From Rhodococcus wratislaviensis (GTDB lineage: Bacteria > Actinomycetota > Actinomycetes > Mycobacteriales > Mycobacteriaceae): a DNA stretch of 64,000 nt. Every line of letters starts with the position of its first letter. Position 1 is the stretch's first letter. Where the stretch lies: NCBI RefSeq assembly GCF_900455735.1, contig NZ_UAUI01000001.1, forward strand, positions 496,001-560,000. Reading direction: 5' to 3'. Below, piece after piece: positions 1 to 8,065 of the stretch. Made by a program: the position numbers and the translations under genes. The notes beneath the pieces were generated by a model. The model did not search any database. It was given only the letters and a program-made list of their open reading frames with translations, and had not been told where the DNA came from.

Positions 1-2
1 CA

Positions 3-1004
3 CACCGCAGCACCTTCCTCATCGAAACCGACGAGGACACGTGGCGACGGGCAGGATTCGATGTTTCCACCGAGCAGACAGCGCCGCTCGACAGCGACGA
101 AACGTCACTGCACTACCTGCAGGAGGCGTTCGCCGACACCCTTCAGCACCACCCGCTGGTCGGTAACCGCACCCGCTGGATGCGCTTCCGAACCATCTCG
201 TGTGGGCACTGGCACAGCGGCAATGTCGTACTACTCGGCGACGCCGCCCACACCGCGCACTACTCCATCGGCTCGGGCACCAAGCTCGCCATGGAGGACG
301 CCATCGCACTCGACCACGCACTCACCGCCTCCCCGAACCTCGAGGAAGCGCTCGCGCACTACGAGCGAACTCGCCGCCCCGCCGTCGAATACCTTCAGCA
401 CATCGCGCACCGCAGCGAACTCTGGTGGGAGTCCTTCCCGCAGCGGATGAACCTACCGGTCGAACAGCTTCTGATCGCCTACATGACCCGCGCCGGAAAG
501 GTCAGTCTCAGCCGATTCCACGACACCGCGCCCATGCTTGTGAGGAAAGGCCTGTCGAGCTACGCGGACCTGCCGGCCGACGCGATCCCCGGCACAGACA
601 TCACGGACTGGATACTCGGGCAACCACTCGACCACGGTGACCGCCGATTCGAGCACCGGATCGCACCGGCGGACCTGCGGGGCGCCACCACCACTACAGT
701 GCTCGACATCGACTTCGACTCCGCCTGGGGCCCGGAGGCCACCGCACTCATCGAGACCGCGCCAACCGCACGAACTCTCTGGCTCACCGGCCCATCTACC
801 CGCTCATCGCTGCTCAGCAGGCTCGATTTCGCCGAACGTCTCGGTCACGACACAGATGCAGTCGTCGTCGTCGAGGCCCCCACATCCTGCCGCGCAGATG
901 TCGCGGCAGGTTTGGCCAGCGTACGGATGCACCTCGCGTTCTTCACTGATCCGGCGACGCCGGACGCTGATCCGGCGTCGTCCGCGTCGCGGGTCTTGAC
1001 ATGA
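3..1004 (+). CDS. FAD-dependent aromatic monooxygenase, 3' part
   Basis: The gene runs in from the left edge; 333 codons are visible and the N-terminal FAD-binding Rossmann fold is missing. The visible part starts with STFLIETDEDTWRRAG and carries the second flavin motif GDAAHTAHYSIGSGTKL, both typical of the salicylyl-CoA 5-hydroxylase / aminobenzoyl-CoA monooxygenase branch of the PHBH-like flavin hydroxylases. Such enzymes hydroxylate an aromatic acid or its CoA thioester using NAD(P)H and oxygen in the cytoplasm. The last 110 residues or so do not resemble the flavin domain and may be a degenerate C-terminal domain. The TGA stop overlaps the ATG of the TetR gene (ATGA), so the two are probably co-transcribed. 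The family is clear; the exact substrate is not. Confidence 0.85.
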   Translation, partial: HRSTFLIETDEDTWRRAGFDVSTEQTAPLDSDETSLHYLQEAFADTLQHHPLVGNRTRWMRFRTISCGHWHSGNVVLLGDAAHTAHYSIGSGTKLAMEDAIALDHALTASPNLEEALAHYERTRRPAVEYLQHIAHRSELWWESFPQRMNLPVEQLLIAYMTRAGKVSLSRFHDTAPMLVRKGLSSYADLPADAIPGTDITDWILGQPLDHGDRRFEHRIAPADLRGATTTTVLDIDFDSAWGPEATALIETAPTARTLWLTGPSTRSSLLSRLDFAERLGHDTDAVVVVEAPTSCRADVAAGLASVRMHLAFFTDPATPDADPASSASRVLT

Positions 1005-1825
1005 GTGCGCGACCAGTGGTCGGCGCCCGTTATCCTTCGGACATGACAAGCGAGGAGGCCGCGAAAGAGCGCCGACCCCGAGGCCGGGGCAAATCCCGTT
1101 CTACCGATCAGGCTGCGACCGAGAGCGCGGGCATCCGCAGCAACCCTCGCCGTGAGCTCGTGGAAAAGCAGATCATCGAGCAAGCCACTCGGCTGTTTGC
1201 CGAAAGAGGATTCGCGAGCACCACGCTGCAGGACATCGCCGACGCAACCGGCCTGACGCGGCCGGCCCTCTATCACTACGTGGCCAACAAGGACGAACTC
1301 CTCTCCCGCCTGGTCAGCGAGAGCACAGAGACACCGGCCGCGTTGCTGCATACAATCAACGAGCGCACCGATCTGGGTCCGACGGAAAAGCTCCGCGAGA
1401 TGGCCACCGCCATCGCATTGCATCAGGCGCAGGCTCCAGATCGATTCCGGTTGATCATCCGATCGGAAGCCGAATTACCCGAAGACATCTCACGCAACTA
1501 CGAGCAGAGCCGCCGACACGTGCTGAAGGAATTCATCCGCGTCGTCGAAGACGGCATCCGCACCGGCGAGATGCGACCGGTCGATCCGCGCACCGCGGCT
1601 TTGGCCGTCATCGGCATGCTCAACTGGATCGCCTGGTGGCATCAGCCGGGAAACGCGGACGACGACCGAGTCATCGCCACTCAACTCGCAGACATGGCAG
1701 TACGCTCGTTGGTCCACCAGGACCCGCAGTCGGCACCCCCGGAAGGTCCCGCACGAGCGATCGCCATGATCCGCCAGGACCTGAACTACCTCGAACGGCT
1801 GCTCGACGAATCACACCCCGACTGA
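1001..1825 (+). CDS. TetR/AcrR family transcriptional regulator
   Basis: This is a DNA-binding repressor of the TetR class. The helix-turn-helix region lies around residues 55-95, with the typical run LFAERGFASTTLQDIADATG followed by TRPALYHYVANKDELL. The rest is an all-helical ligand-binding domain. The start given here overlaps the upstream monooxygenase stop by four bases; an alternative ATG at 1043 would remove 14 residues, and neither has a strong ribosome binding site. The overlap suggests it controls the monooxygenase operon to its left, possibly responding to an aromatic acid or acyl-CoA; that role is inferred only from position. Confidence 0.9.
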   Translation: MSARPVVGARYPSDMTSEEAAKERRPRGRGKSRSTDQAATESAGIRSNPRRELVEKQIIEQATRLFAERGFASTTLQDIADATGLTRPALYHYVANKDELLSRLVSESTETPAALLHTINERTDLGPTEKLREMATAIALHQAQAPDRFRLIIRSEAELPEDISRNYEQSRRHVLKEFIRVVEDGIRTGEMRPVDPRTAALAVIGMLNWIAWWHQPGNADDDRVIATQLADMAVRSLVHQDPQSAPPEGPARAIAMIRQDLNYLERLLDESHPD

Positions 1826-1862
1826 CTGCGCTCGGCAGCAATGGCCCTGATTCTGGCGGATC

Positions 1863-2291
1863 TCACCCGCGGCGCAGTGCCAGCACAGGGATCGTCCGGA
1901 TGCCCGCCGTCTTTTCCGCGTATTCGGCAAAGCCGGGATACCGGCTCCCCTGCTCGGCGTAGATCCGATCCCGATCGTCACCGGTCACCTCGACGACACT
2001 CACCGGGTACTGCTCGGTGCCGCGTTCGATCTCTGCCTTGCCCGCGGTGACGAGGTTGTAGTACCAGTCGGGGTTGGTCGGGGCACCGGCCTTGGAAGCA
2101 AAGACGTAGATCGTGTCCGGATCTTCCTCGTCCAGTAGATACATCATCGGGCTCACCCGGTCCTGCCCGGTCTTACGGCCCCGGTGGTGAACCAGCACCA
2201 CCGGGGCGCCCTCGAATGGGCCACCCACTCGGCCCTGGTTTGCCCTGAATTCTGCGATGATGTCCGCGTTCCAGTCGTTGGCGGTGCTCAT
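1863..2291 (-). CDS. Deazaflavin (F420)-dependent nitroreductase family protein
   Basis: This 142-residue protein has the compact split beta-barrel of the Ddn/nitroreductase family found mainly in actinobacteria. The diagnostic pattern is visible: VVLVHHRGRKTGQDRVSP near residues 31-48, then an acidic stretch, then the core GAPTNPDWYYNLVTAGKAEI. The conserved lysine/threonine and NPxWYYN elements form the F420 pocket in characterised relatives. Members reduce quinones, nitroimidazoles or unsaturated substrates with F420H2; the natural substrate here is unknown. The length matches the family. It is the second of two minus-strand genes after the ChaB-like gene, separated by about 170 bases. Confidence 0.9.
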   Translation of the reverse strand: MSTANDWNADIIAEFRANQGRVGGPFEGAPVVLVHHRGRKTGQDRVSPMMYLLDEEDPDTIYVFASKAGAPTNPDWYYNLVTAGKAEIERGTEQYPVSVVEVTGDDRDRIYAEQGSRYPGFAEYAEKTAGIRTIPVLALRRG

Positions 2292-2459
2292 CCTCCGAAT
2301 TCTCCCAGCCGGGCGCAGGAACGGTCGGCATTTCAGGCCGACGTCGCCGTCTCGTGTCGCACTCGTTCCCCTGCTGACCGCTGTGGCGACCAGTGCGGTA
2401 CCACCAATCCGACGCCACGCACATGCACGCGCCAGTCGCCACCAGGCCCTCGAGGAAAA

Positions 2460-2648
2460 TCAGTCCTGCTTGGGAACCCAGTGGTCGGTTGCGAGCTCGT
2501 AACTCTGTTTGAGCTCCCCGTACGCCGCTCGTTGGGCCTCCTCGCCCTCGCCGTACCGCCGGACGGCCATCTCGTGGGCCGCCGCGAAGGCTGCCTGCAC
2601 CTCCTTCGACGATCGCCGCAGTGTCTGTGGGAGCTCGGTTCGGTTCAC
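2460..2648 (-). CDS. ChaB-like small protein
   Basis: A 62-residue protein starting at a GTG that is preceded by AGGAG at good spacing. The pattern ELPQTLRRSSKEVQAAFAAA, an aromatic/glycine step (RRYGEGEEAQRAAY) and the closing LKQSYELATDHWVPK match the ChaB domain, a short helical fold first seen beside the ChaA cation antiporter. No ChaA homologue is visible here, and in actinobacteria ChaB-like proteins usually stand alone. Longer upstream in-frame readings look non-coding (arginine/proline-rich), so the GTG is preferred. Function is unknown. Confidence 0.75.
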   Translation of the reverse strand: MNRTELPQTLRRSSKEVQAAFAAAHEMAVRRYGEGEEAQRAAYGELKQSYELATDHWVPKQD

Positions 2649-2874
2649 CGCTCCACTCCTTCTCGGTCGTGGCCGTGATGTACCCCTCGATTGTCCGCCC
2701 GGTTCCACCGTGGCGGTACCGGGTTGACCGGGTTTTCCGCATCTACCTGCCAACGGTGTAGACCAGGGAAACACCTGGCACCGGGCACCGGTATGGGTAA
2801 CAATGGCCTCGAGAAACACGCAGCAACGCCAAATTCATTCTCGCCGAAGGGAAGTCCGTACCGGAGGAGACTCG

Positions 2875-3129
2875 ATGCCCGTTTCGCCACACACATCCTT
2901 ACAGCACGTCCAGGATCGCACCACCGACCTACGCCGATGGTTGGATACCGGCGACAACACCGCCGCCCTGACGGCGTATCTCCGCGACGAACCCGTCGAC
3001 CACCGGTGGCTCACCACCTACAAACGACTCACGCACGACCTGTTGAGGGCGGTCGACCACGCCTGTCCGCCCAGGGCGCCGCACCAAACGCCGACCTCGG
3101 ACGTCGGCCGTCATCCGGACCGTCGATGA
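2875..3129 (+). CDS. Small conserved-looking hypothetical protein
   Basis: An 84-residue protein; the ATG is preceded by a clear GGAGGA at proper distance. It is polar and predicted helical, with no membrane segment or signal peptide. A central pattern (LQHVQDRTTDLRRWL ... LTHDLLRAVDHA) resembles that of the next gene (LEHVRDTCAMLHSFL ... LTDDLLDAVTAA), so the two may be diverged tandem duplicates. Its stop overlaps the next start by four bases (ATGA), indicating translational coupling. I do not recognise the family. Confidence 0.6.
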   Translation: MPVSPHTSLQHVQDRTTDLRRWLDTGDNTAALTAYLRDEPVDHRWLTTYKRLTHDLLRAVDHACPPRAPHQTPTSDVGRHPDRR

Positions 3130-3332
3130 ACGACGACCAACGCCGGGCACTCGAGCACGTACGCGACACCTGCGCCATGCTGCACAGCTTCCTGACCACC
3201 TACCCGAGCAACCGACCCCCCGAACGGGTCCGATCCGCCACCTTCGCGCAGCTCACCGACGACCTCCTCGACGCCGTTACCGCAGCACAGAACGCCGGCG
3301 TCCCCGAACAACGCATCTTCGACAGCATGTGA
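3126..3332 (+). CDS. Small hypothetical protein, translationally coupled
   Basis: A 68-residue soluble, helical-looking protein beginning at the ATG of an ATGA overlap with the preceding gene. It shares with that gene an L(Q/E)HVxD start and an LTxDLLxAV block followed by xxAxxxGVP. No known domain is recognised and no cysteine or metal motif stands out except one cysteine in the first third. The pair is isolated between divergent chaB and the convergent LuxR-type regulator, so context gives no function. Confidence 0.6.
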   Translation: MNDDQRRALEHVRDTCAMLHSFLTTYPSNRPPERVRSATFAQLTDDLLDAVTAAQNAGVPEQRIFDSM

Positions 3333-3390
3333 CAACCATCCGCTGACCCCGCCCATAGCCGAGGCCCATACCGGGTCGAAGTTCGGCGCT

Positions 3391-4692
3391 CTAGCTGGTG
3401 CCGAGGGCGGCATACGCATCGCCGGATGCGATTCCGGCTCGCATTCCGATTGCGCCGGCCTCCCCCCGATTGGCGACGTCGAGCTTCTTGAGCACGGCCG
3501 CGACGTGAAACTTGATCGTGCTCTGGCTGATCCCGAGTTCCTCGGCGATGGCGCGATTGCGTTTGCCCACCGCGAGGTGCGCAAGGACTTCGAGCTCGCG
3601 GGGGTTCAGGGTGGACAGAAGATGCTCGTCGGGACGCGCGGTGGGCGGGTCCAACGGAATGGTCAGCGTCACCCGACTCCCCCACCCGGCGATGGACTCG
3701 ATGTCGATCCGGCCGCGCAACGTGCGCAGGCGTCCGGACAGTTGCCGAGTCAGCGCGTTGCGGTCGATGGCGCCCGGCCCCTGGTCGCGGACCTCGATCA
3801 GGACATTGTCACCGTCGCAGTCCCACGCGATCCGCAGCCGGGTCAGCACCGGTTGCGCGCCGAAGGCCAGCACGATGGCGCGGACCATCGCGCGTGCCGC
3901 ATGCGCCACCTCACCAGGAAGCGGACGGCCGTCGGCCGGCGGGTCGACGTAGTCGACGTCGACCTCCCGATGCCGCAACAGAGGTCGCAATTCGCCCTGC
4001 AGCCTGGCGAATGCCGTGGTCACCGCTTCCTCGGACAGGGCGCGATCAGCGGCACCCGCCGACCGCAGCGCGATCAGAGCGGCCGACGCCGTTTCGCTCG
4101 CGGTGATGCGGGACCGCCGGTCGTCGAGGTCGTTCGACCGCAGGGTTCCCAGGATCGACGACAGGGTCGCCTCGTGCACCTCCGTCAGTTCCGCGATGGT
4201 GCGGGCGCGTTCACTCGACGCGGCCCGGGACTCGGCGAGATAGTCGGGGCTGGCCTGCGCCACCTGTTGCTGGATGGAGGTCGCGACGATCCCGAACATT
4301 GCCGCGATCTCATCGGGGTCGGGTGCGCCCGTCCGAGATGGCCGCGGGACCAGGACGAGCAGGGTGTCGCCGGTGTCGCGGATCGCCCAGACTCGGCGGC
4401 GTCCACCTCCCAGCGAACGGATTCCGGCGAAGACACCACCGGGTTCGATGGATTGTTTGATCTCGTCGAGTTCGTCGATGGTCACCCGGTCGACGATCTC
4501 CCGGTTTCCGGCGACCTTTCGGGGGCGTCCGGTGCACTCACGGGTGAAGATCACCAGAGCATCGTGCGACCACCACTGGCCCAGGAACCGGGAGAAGCGG
4601 GCCGCGATGTCCGGGAGCGGTCCCGTGATCACCTTACGCATCTCCACCCAGGCGTCAACCTGCAACCGAACAGTGTGCTCCGCGCTTACCAC
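3391..4692 (-). CDS. HATPase-containing LuxR-family regulator, divergent from hxlB
   Basis: The protein (433 residues from a GTG at 4692; start uncertain) has a long N-terminal sensory region, a histidine-kinase-type ATPase domain (GDNVLIEVRDQGPGAID, with conserved D and G box) and a C-terminal LuxR helix-turn-helix (LNPRELEVLAHLAVGKRNRA then SQSTIKFHVAAVLKKL). I see no receiver domain, no obvious phosphoacceptor H-box and no membrane segment, so it is not a classical two-component protein. It lies divergent to hxlB, with roughly 140 bases between starts, which makes it the natural candidate regulator of formaldehyde fixation. Ligand and nucleotide dependence are unknown. Confidence 0.8.
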   Translation of the reverse strand: MVSAEHTVRLQVDAWVEMRKVITGPLPDIAARFSRFLGQWWSHDALVIFTRECTGRPRKVAGNREIVDRVTIDELDEIKQSIEPGGVFAGIRSLGGGRRRVWAIRDTGDTLLVLVPRPSRTGAPDPDEIAAMFGIVATSIQQQVAQASPDYLAESRAASSERARTIAELTEVHEATLSSILGTLRSNDLDDRRSRITASETASAALIALRSAGAADRALSEEAVTTAFARLQGELRPLLRHREVDVDYVDPPADGRPLPGEVAHAARAMVRAIVLAFGAQPVLTRLRIAWDCDGDNVLIEVRDQGPGAIDRNALTRQLSGRLRTLRGRIDIESIAGWGSRVTLTIPLDPPTARPDEHLLSTLNPRELEVLAHLAVGKRNRAIAEELGISQSTIKFHVAAVLKKLDVANRGEAGAIGMRAGIASGDAYAALGTS

Positions 4693-4832
4693 GCATTCAC
4701 CGTATTGCCAGGCACGGCGCAACGGCACTGGCCAAGCGGCCAGCCCGAACCCGCCGACCGACCGGGTGCCGCACCGCACCGCAGTCGGCAGCCTTGTTCT
4801 CACACCCAGAACGGCTATCACCGAGGAGGACC

Positions 4833-5414
4833 ATGACCGTCACCGTCGAGCAGACACGCACACGGTTCAGTGACGGGCGCCGCATCGTGCTCGACGAGAA
4901 CGAGCGCCTACTCAATTCCGTCGCTTCAGAGCAGTGGGACCGCGCCGGCTCGCTCATCACCACCGCGCGGGCAGTGTTCGTGATCGGCAACGGGCGCAGC
5001 GGCCTGGCCGTCCAGATGGCCGCGATGCGACTGATGCACCTCGGCCTGCGCGTCCACGTGGCCGGCGAGGTCACCGCCCCCGCCATCGGCGCCGGGGATG
5101 TACTGATTGCCGTGTCGGGGTCGGGCACCACCGCCTCGGTCGTCGGCGCGGCCGATACCGCGAACAAGGTGGGTGCCTCGGTTCTGGCAGTCACGACTTC
5201 CGCGGACTCGCCGATCGCCCGGCGCGCCGACGAGGTCCTGGTCCTGCCGGCGGCCGACAAGCAGGACCACAGCGCCGCCATCACCGCCCAGTACGCGGGC
5301 AGCCTGTTCGAACAGTCCGTGCTCCTCGCCTTCGACGCACTGTTCCAGGCGCTGTGGCGCAACGAAGACCAGACCGCCGAGCGGCTGTGGGAACGCCACG
5401 CCAACATCGGCTGA
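4833..5414 (+). CDS. hxlB: 6-phospho-3-hexuloisomerase (PHI)
   Basis: This enzyme isomerises D-arabino-3-hexulose 6-phosphate to fructose 6-phosphate, the second step of the ribulose-monophosphate route. The 193-residue length fits the family, and the protein is a single SIS (sugar isomerase) domain: GNGRSG at residues 52-57 and SGSGTT at 95-100 are the phosphosugar-binding loops. The ATG follows a GAGGAGG ribosome binding site; an upstream in-frame ATG lacks one. hxlA follows after 36 bases on the same strand with its own AGGAGA site, so the pair forms an operon. Order hxlB-hxlA is the reverse of the rmpA-rmpB naming order in many methylotrophs. Confidence 0.95.
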   Translation: MTVTVEQTRTRFSDGRRIVLDENERLLNSVASEQWDRAGSLITTARAVFVIGNGRSGLAVQMAAMRLMHLGLRVHVAGEVTAPAIGAGDVLIAVSGSGTTASVVGAADTANKVGASVLAVTTSADSPIARRADEVLVLPAADKQDHSAAITAQYAGSLFEQSVLLAFDALFQALWRNEDQTAERLWERHANIG

Positions 5415-5450
5415 CCACGAATCCCACCAGAAGATAACCAGGAGATACAC

Positions 5451-6080
5451 ATGACGAAGCTGCAGGTTGCAGTCGATCTGCTCACCACCGCCGACGCGCT
5501 GGCCCTGACCAACAAGGTGGCCCCGTACGTCGACATCATCGAACTCGGCACCCCCCTGATCAAGAGCGCCGGCCTCAGCGCCATCACCGCGATCAAGGCC
5601 GCCCACCCGGACAAGGAGGTCTTCGCCGACCTCAAGACCGCCGACGCCGGCTTCCTCGAGGCAGATCTGGCCTTCTCCGCCGGAGCAGACCTGGTCACCG
5701 TCCTCGGCGCCGCCGGCGATGCCACCATCAAGGGCGCCGTCGAGGCAGGCAAGAAGCACGGCAAGAAGGTCGTCGCCGACCTCATCGGCGTCGAGAACCG
5801 TGTCGAGCGCGCCCGCGAGATCTCCAAGCTCGGTGTCGCGTTCGTCGAGATCCACGCCGGACTCGACGAGCAGGCCCAGCCCGGGTACTCCATCCAGACC
5901 CTCCTCGACGACGGCAAGATCGCCGGTGTCCCGTTCTCCGTCGCCGGTGGCGTGAAGGTCGACACCATCGCCGCCGTCCGTGACGCAGGCGCGGAGGTCG
6001 CGGTCGCCGGTGGCGCCATCTACAGCGCCGAGGACCCCGCTGCGGCCGCGAAGGCGCTCGAGGAGGCACTGGCCAAGTAG
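5451..6080 (+). CDS. hxlA: 3-hexulose-6-phosphate synthase (HPS)
   Basis: HPS condenses formaldehyde with ribulose 5-phosphate. The 209-residue protein is a single TIM barrel of the orotidine-phosphate decarboxylase superfamily: an early Asp (AVDLL), ELGTPLIKS at about 31-39, the metal/catalytic segment FADLKTADAG at 58-67, and the phosphate loop VAGGVKVDT near 165. All expected motifs are present. It is immediately followed by a strong hairpin, so the operon probably ends here. In a non-methylotrophic actinomycete the enzyme most likely detoxifies or assimilates formaldehyde released by O- or N-demethylation. Confidence 0.95.
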   Translation: MTKLQVAVDLLTTADALALTNKVAPYVDIIELGTPLIKSAGLSAITAIKAAHPDKEVFADLKTADAGFLEADLAFSAGADLVTVLGAAGDATIKGAVEAGKKHGKKVVADLIGVENRVERAREISKLGVAFVEIHAGLDEQAQPGYSIQTLLDDGKIAGVPFSVAGGVKVDTIAAVRDAGAEVAVAGGAIYSAEDPAAAAKALEEALAK

Positions 6081-6091
6081 CATGCGATCGC

Positions 6092-6134
6092 TGGGTGAAG
6101 GCCCTGAACACCACCAGTTCAGGGCCTTCACCCA
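6092..6134 (+). terminator. 18-bp stem hairpin after hxlA
   Basis: Arms 6092-6109 and 6117-6134 are perfect complements around a 7-base loop (accacca), starting 11 bases after the hxlA stop. No T-tract follows, as is common for actinobacterial terminators. Position and strength support transcription termination of hxlBA, and it would also work on the opposite strand. Confidence 0.8.
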
Positions 6135-6210
6135 TTCGCATGACCCCATTTCGCCCGCATTCTTCTATCGTCGTTCGCTCATGGTCCGGTCCTGGTGCAG
6201 ATAACGGAAA

Positions 6211-6246
6211 GGGGTTCTCCGCCGGCAATAAATGGCGGAGAACCCC
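6211..6246 (-). terminator. 13-bp stem hairpin ending the eth-like operon
   Basis: Perfect arms 6211-6223 and 6234-6246 enclose a 10-base loop. Read on the minus strand the hairpin starts 23 bases after the EthD stop and is followed by TTTCC, so it is a plausible terminator of the AraC/reductase/P450/EthD transcript. Confidence 0.75.
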
Positions 6247-6268
6247 GTGAGCGGTTGTGGCCGAGCGG

Positions 6269-6574
6269 TTACATGGAGGTCGGTTCGAAGTGAAGGATCT
6301 GTACTCCCCCGGTGGCGAAATGGGGTACATCAGCCTGAGCGGCCACACCCTCAGGGGACGCGAGAGCCGCAAACATTTCCTCTGCGGAATCGAAATCCGC
6401 CTCGAAGATCGCGGCGAACGGTGTAGGTCCCTCCGCTGCCGCAATGTCTACCGTGTGGCGGATCGCGCGGACGCCCGGGAGCTTGCGGGCAATCGGCAGG
6501 TGGGTGTCCCGGTAGTACGCGCGGAAGGCGTCGTGGTCGTCAGGACGGCCGTAAAGGACCATCAGGGTGTGCAT
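6269..6574 (-). CDS. ethD: EthD family protein
   Basis: A 101-residue dimeric alpha-beta barrel protein: MHTLMVLYGRPDD at the start, the FRAYYRDTHLPIARKLPGV block with the DTHLP motif, and a terminal hydrophobic strand. It matches EthD of the ethyl tert-butyl ether gene cluster of Rhodococcus ruber in length and motif. EthD is needed for the P450 system there, though its chemical role is unsettled. It is the last gene of the minus-strand set, 90 bases after the P450, with an AGAGGAA ribosome binding site. Confidence 0.9.
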   Translation of the reverse strand: MHTLMVLYGRPDDHDAFRAYYRDTHLPIARKLPGVRAIRHTVDIAAAEGPTPFAAIFEADFDSAEEMFAALASPEGVAAQADVPHFATGGVQILHFEPTSM

Positions 6575-6599
6575 TGCGTTCCTCTTCTCAGAACAGTGG

Positions 6600-6665
6600 T
6601 CAGGGCTGGACGGAATCGCGGGCGAAGTCGTAGTGCGTTCCGAGGGACATATCCTGCTCGGTCAC
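6600..6665 (-). CDS. Candidate 21-residue micro-ORF between P450 and EthD
   Basis: A GTG at 6665 overlaps the P450 TGA stop (GTGA) and opens a 21-codon frame reading VTEQDMSLGTHYDFARDSVQP. An internal ATG at codon 6 follows GAGCAGGAT. The gap between the P450 and EthD is otherwise empty, and the overlap geometry is the same as that used by real gene pairs elsewhere in the window. Nothing is known of a function, and chance cannot be excluded at this length. Confidence 0.3.
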   Translation of the reverse strand: MTEQDMSLGTHYDFARDSVQP

Positions 6666-7984
6666 GGTCGATCGTCGGGCGCGGGGTTCTGAGCGGGATC
6701 CCACTGGACCAGGAGGCGCTCAGGTCCCCGGAAGGAGGTGTTCGGCGAGTACGTCCACTCCTGACCCTCCACCAGATTCAGATGCGGAACGCGCTTGGTG
6801 GTCTCCTCGAGCATCACTCGCATCTCCATCCGGGCCAGAGCCTGCCCCAGGCAGAGGTGGATGCCCCATCCGAACGCCACATGCTCGTCGGCGTTCTCGC
6901 GGGTGATGTCGAAGCGGTCGCCGTCGTCGAACACGGCGTCGTCGTGGTTGGCCGATCCGGTGAGCACGAGGATGCGTTCACCGGCGGCGATGTCGAAGCC
7001 ACCGATCGTCACCGGGCGGGTGGTCACTCGCCGCCAGGCCGGCACCGAGGACGCGTAGCGCAGGATCTCCTCGACGGCGTTCGGGATGAGTGAGGGCTCG
7101 TTGCAGAGCAACTCCCACTGATCACGGTTCTCGAGCAACACCTTGAAACCGTTCGCGGTTGCGTTCGTCGTGGTCTCGTGGGATGCGTAGAGGTGACTCT
7201 GCATGATCGAGGCAAGGTACGTCTTGTCCCAGACGTCGTCGTTACCGGCCTTCTGCCATGCCTTGATCGCATTGCTCATGTAGTCGTCACCGGGATTCGC
7301 AATCAACCGCTCGACGTGTTCGCGGGCGTACTGGAGGTAGGCGGCGAACTCGCCCGCCAACTCCACCTGCTGCTCATCGGTCGGGCGCCCCCAGATCCAC
7401 AGCGCGAAGCGGGACGCGTAGCCGCGGGCGCGTTCGACCTCGGCCTCCGGTACTCCCATCAGCACGAACGCCGTCAGGGCCGGTACCTGGAACGTCATGT
7501 CCGCGACCATGTCTGCATTGCCGGTCTTGACCATCGCGTCGAGGCAGTTGCCGACGAAGCGGCGGGTTATCGGCTCGATCTCGGCAACCCTGTCGTCAGT
7601 GACGCCCTTGCGAAGCACACGACGCCGCTTGGTGTGCAGCGGTGCGTCCTCGTCGACGAGCATCGTCGAGGGCACGAAATCGACGGCTGCGAGTTTCTCC
7701 ATCGCGGCCGGGCAGGGCGGTTTGATCAGCTCACCGGCTGCGGTGGCACTGTACGACTCGGTGTCCCTGAAGATGGCGACGACATCCTCGTATCGGCTCA
7801 CCACCCAGTACCCGATCTCGGGACTGTAGAAGACCGGTTCCTCGTTGCGGGCGCGGGTGAACACGGCGTACGGGTCCTGCAGGTATTCCTCGTCGAACGG
7901 ATTGAACTCCGCCGCGAACTGGCTCACCGGGCACTTGCCCGGCGACGCTGCCGAAACATGCGGCGCGGAGGTGGTTTCAGTCAT
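6662..7984 (-). CDS. Cytochrome P450 monooxygenase (eth-like system)
   Basis: A 440-residue soluble bacterial P450. The haem-binding loop FGWGIHLCLG puts the cysteine ligand at residue 378; the K-helix ExxR is E306-R309; the I-helix reads ASHETT at 267-272, with serine in place of the usual glycine. The ATG at 7984 has AGGAGAA upstream; the longer reading is unlikely. It sits between a flavin/2Fe-2S reductase and EthD, so it is the oxygenase of a two-component system. The neighbourhood, with formaldehyde-fixing genes next door, suggests oxidative O-dealkylation of an alkyl or aryl ether. Identity with EthB (CYP249) or with guaiacol demethylases cannot be decided by eye. Confidence 0.9.
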   Translation of the reverse strand: MTETTSAPHVSAASPGKCPVSQFAAEFNPFDEEYLQDPYAVFTRARNEEPVFYSPEIGYWVVSRYEDVVAIFRDTESYSATAAGELIKPPCPAAMEKLAAVDFVPSTMLVDEDAPLHTKRRRVLRKGVTDDRVAEIEPITRRFVGNCLDAMVKTGNADMVADMTFQVPALTAFVLMGVPEAEVERARGYASRFALWIWGRPTDEQQVELAGEFAAYLQYAREHVERLIANPGDDYMSNAIKAWQKAGNDDVWDKTYLASIMQSHLYASHETTTNATANGFKVLLENRDQWELLCNEPSLIPNAVEEILRYASSVPAWRRVTTRPVTIGGFDIAAGERILVLTGSANHDDAVFDDGDRFDITRENADEHVAFGWGIHLCLGQALARMEMRVMLEETTKRVPHLNLVEGQEWTYSPNTSFRGPERLLVQWDPAQNPAPDDRP

Positions 7985-8065
7985 GTCGATTCTCCTATGA
8001 GTGGACGGGTGCGGTGGCACGCCGACTGCGACGAACCAGGGAGTGTGTGGGGTCGTGTGTGTCCG

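Noticed and set aside
3505-4836. A 443-codon plus-strand frame over the LuxR-type regulator
   Set aside because: No recognisable domain; the minus strand has ATPase and LuxR motifs.
6257-6270. tRNA-like string TGGCCGAGCGGTT (D-arm of tRNA-Leu/Ser)
   Set aside because: No acceptor stem, anticodon arm or T-arm at the right distances; it lies at the 3' end of the EthD gene.
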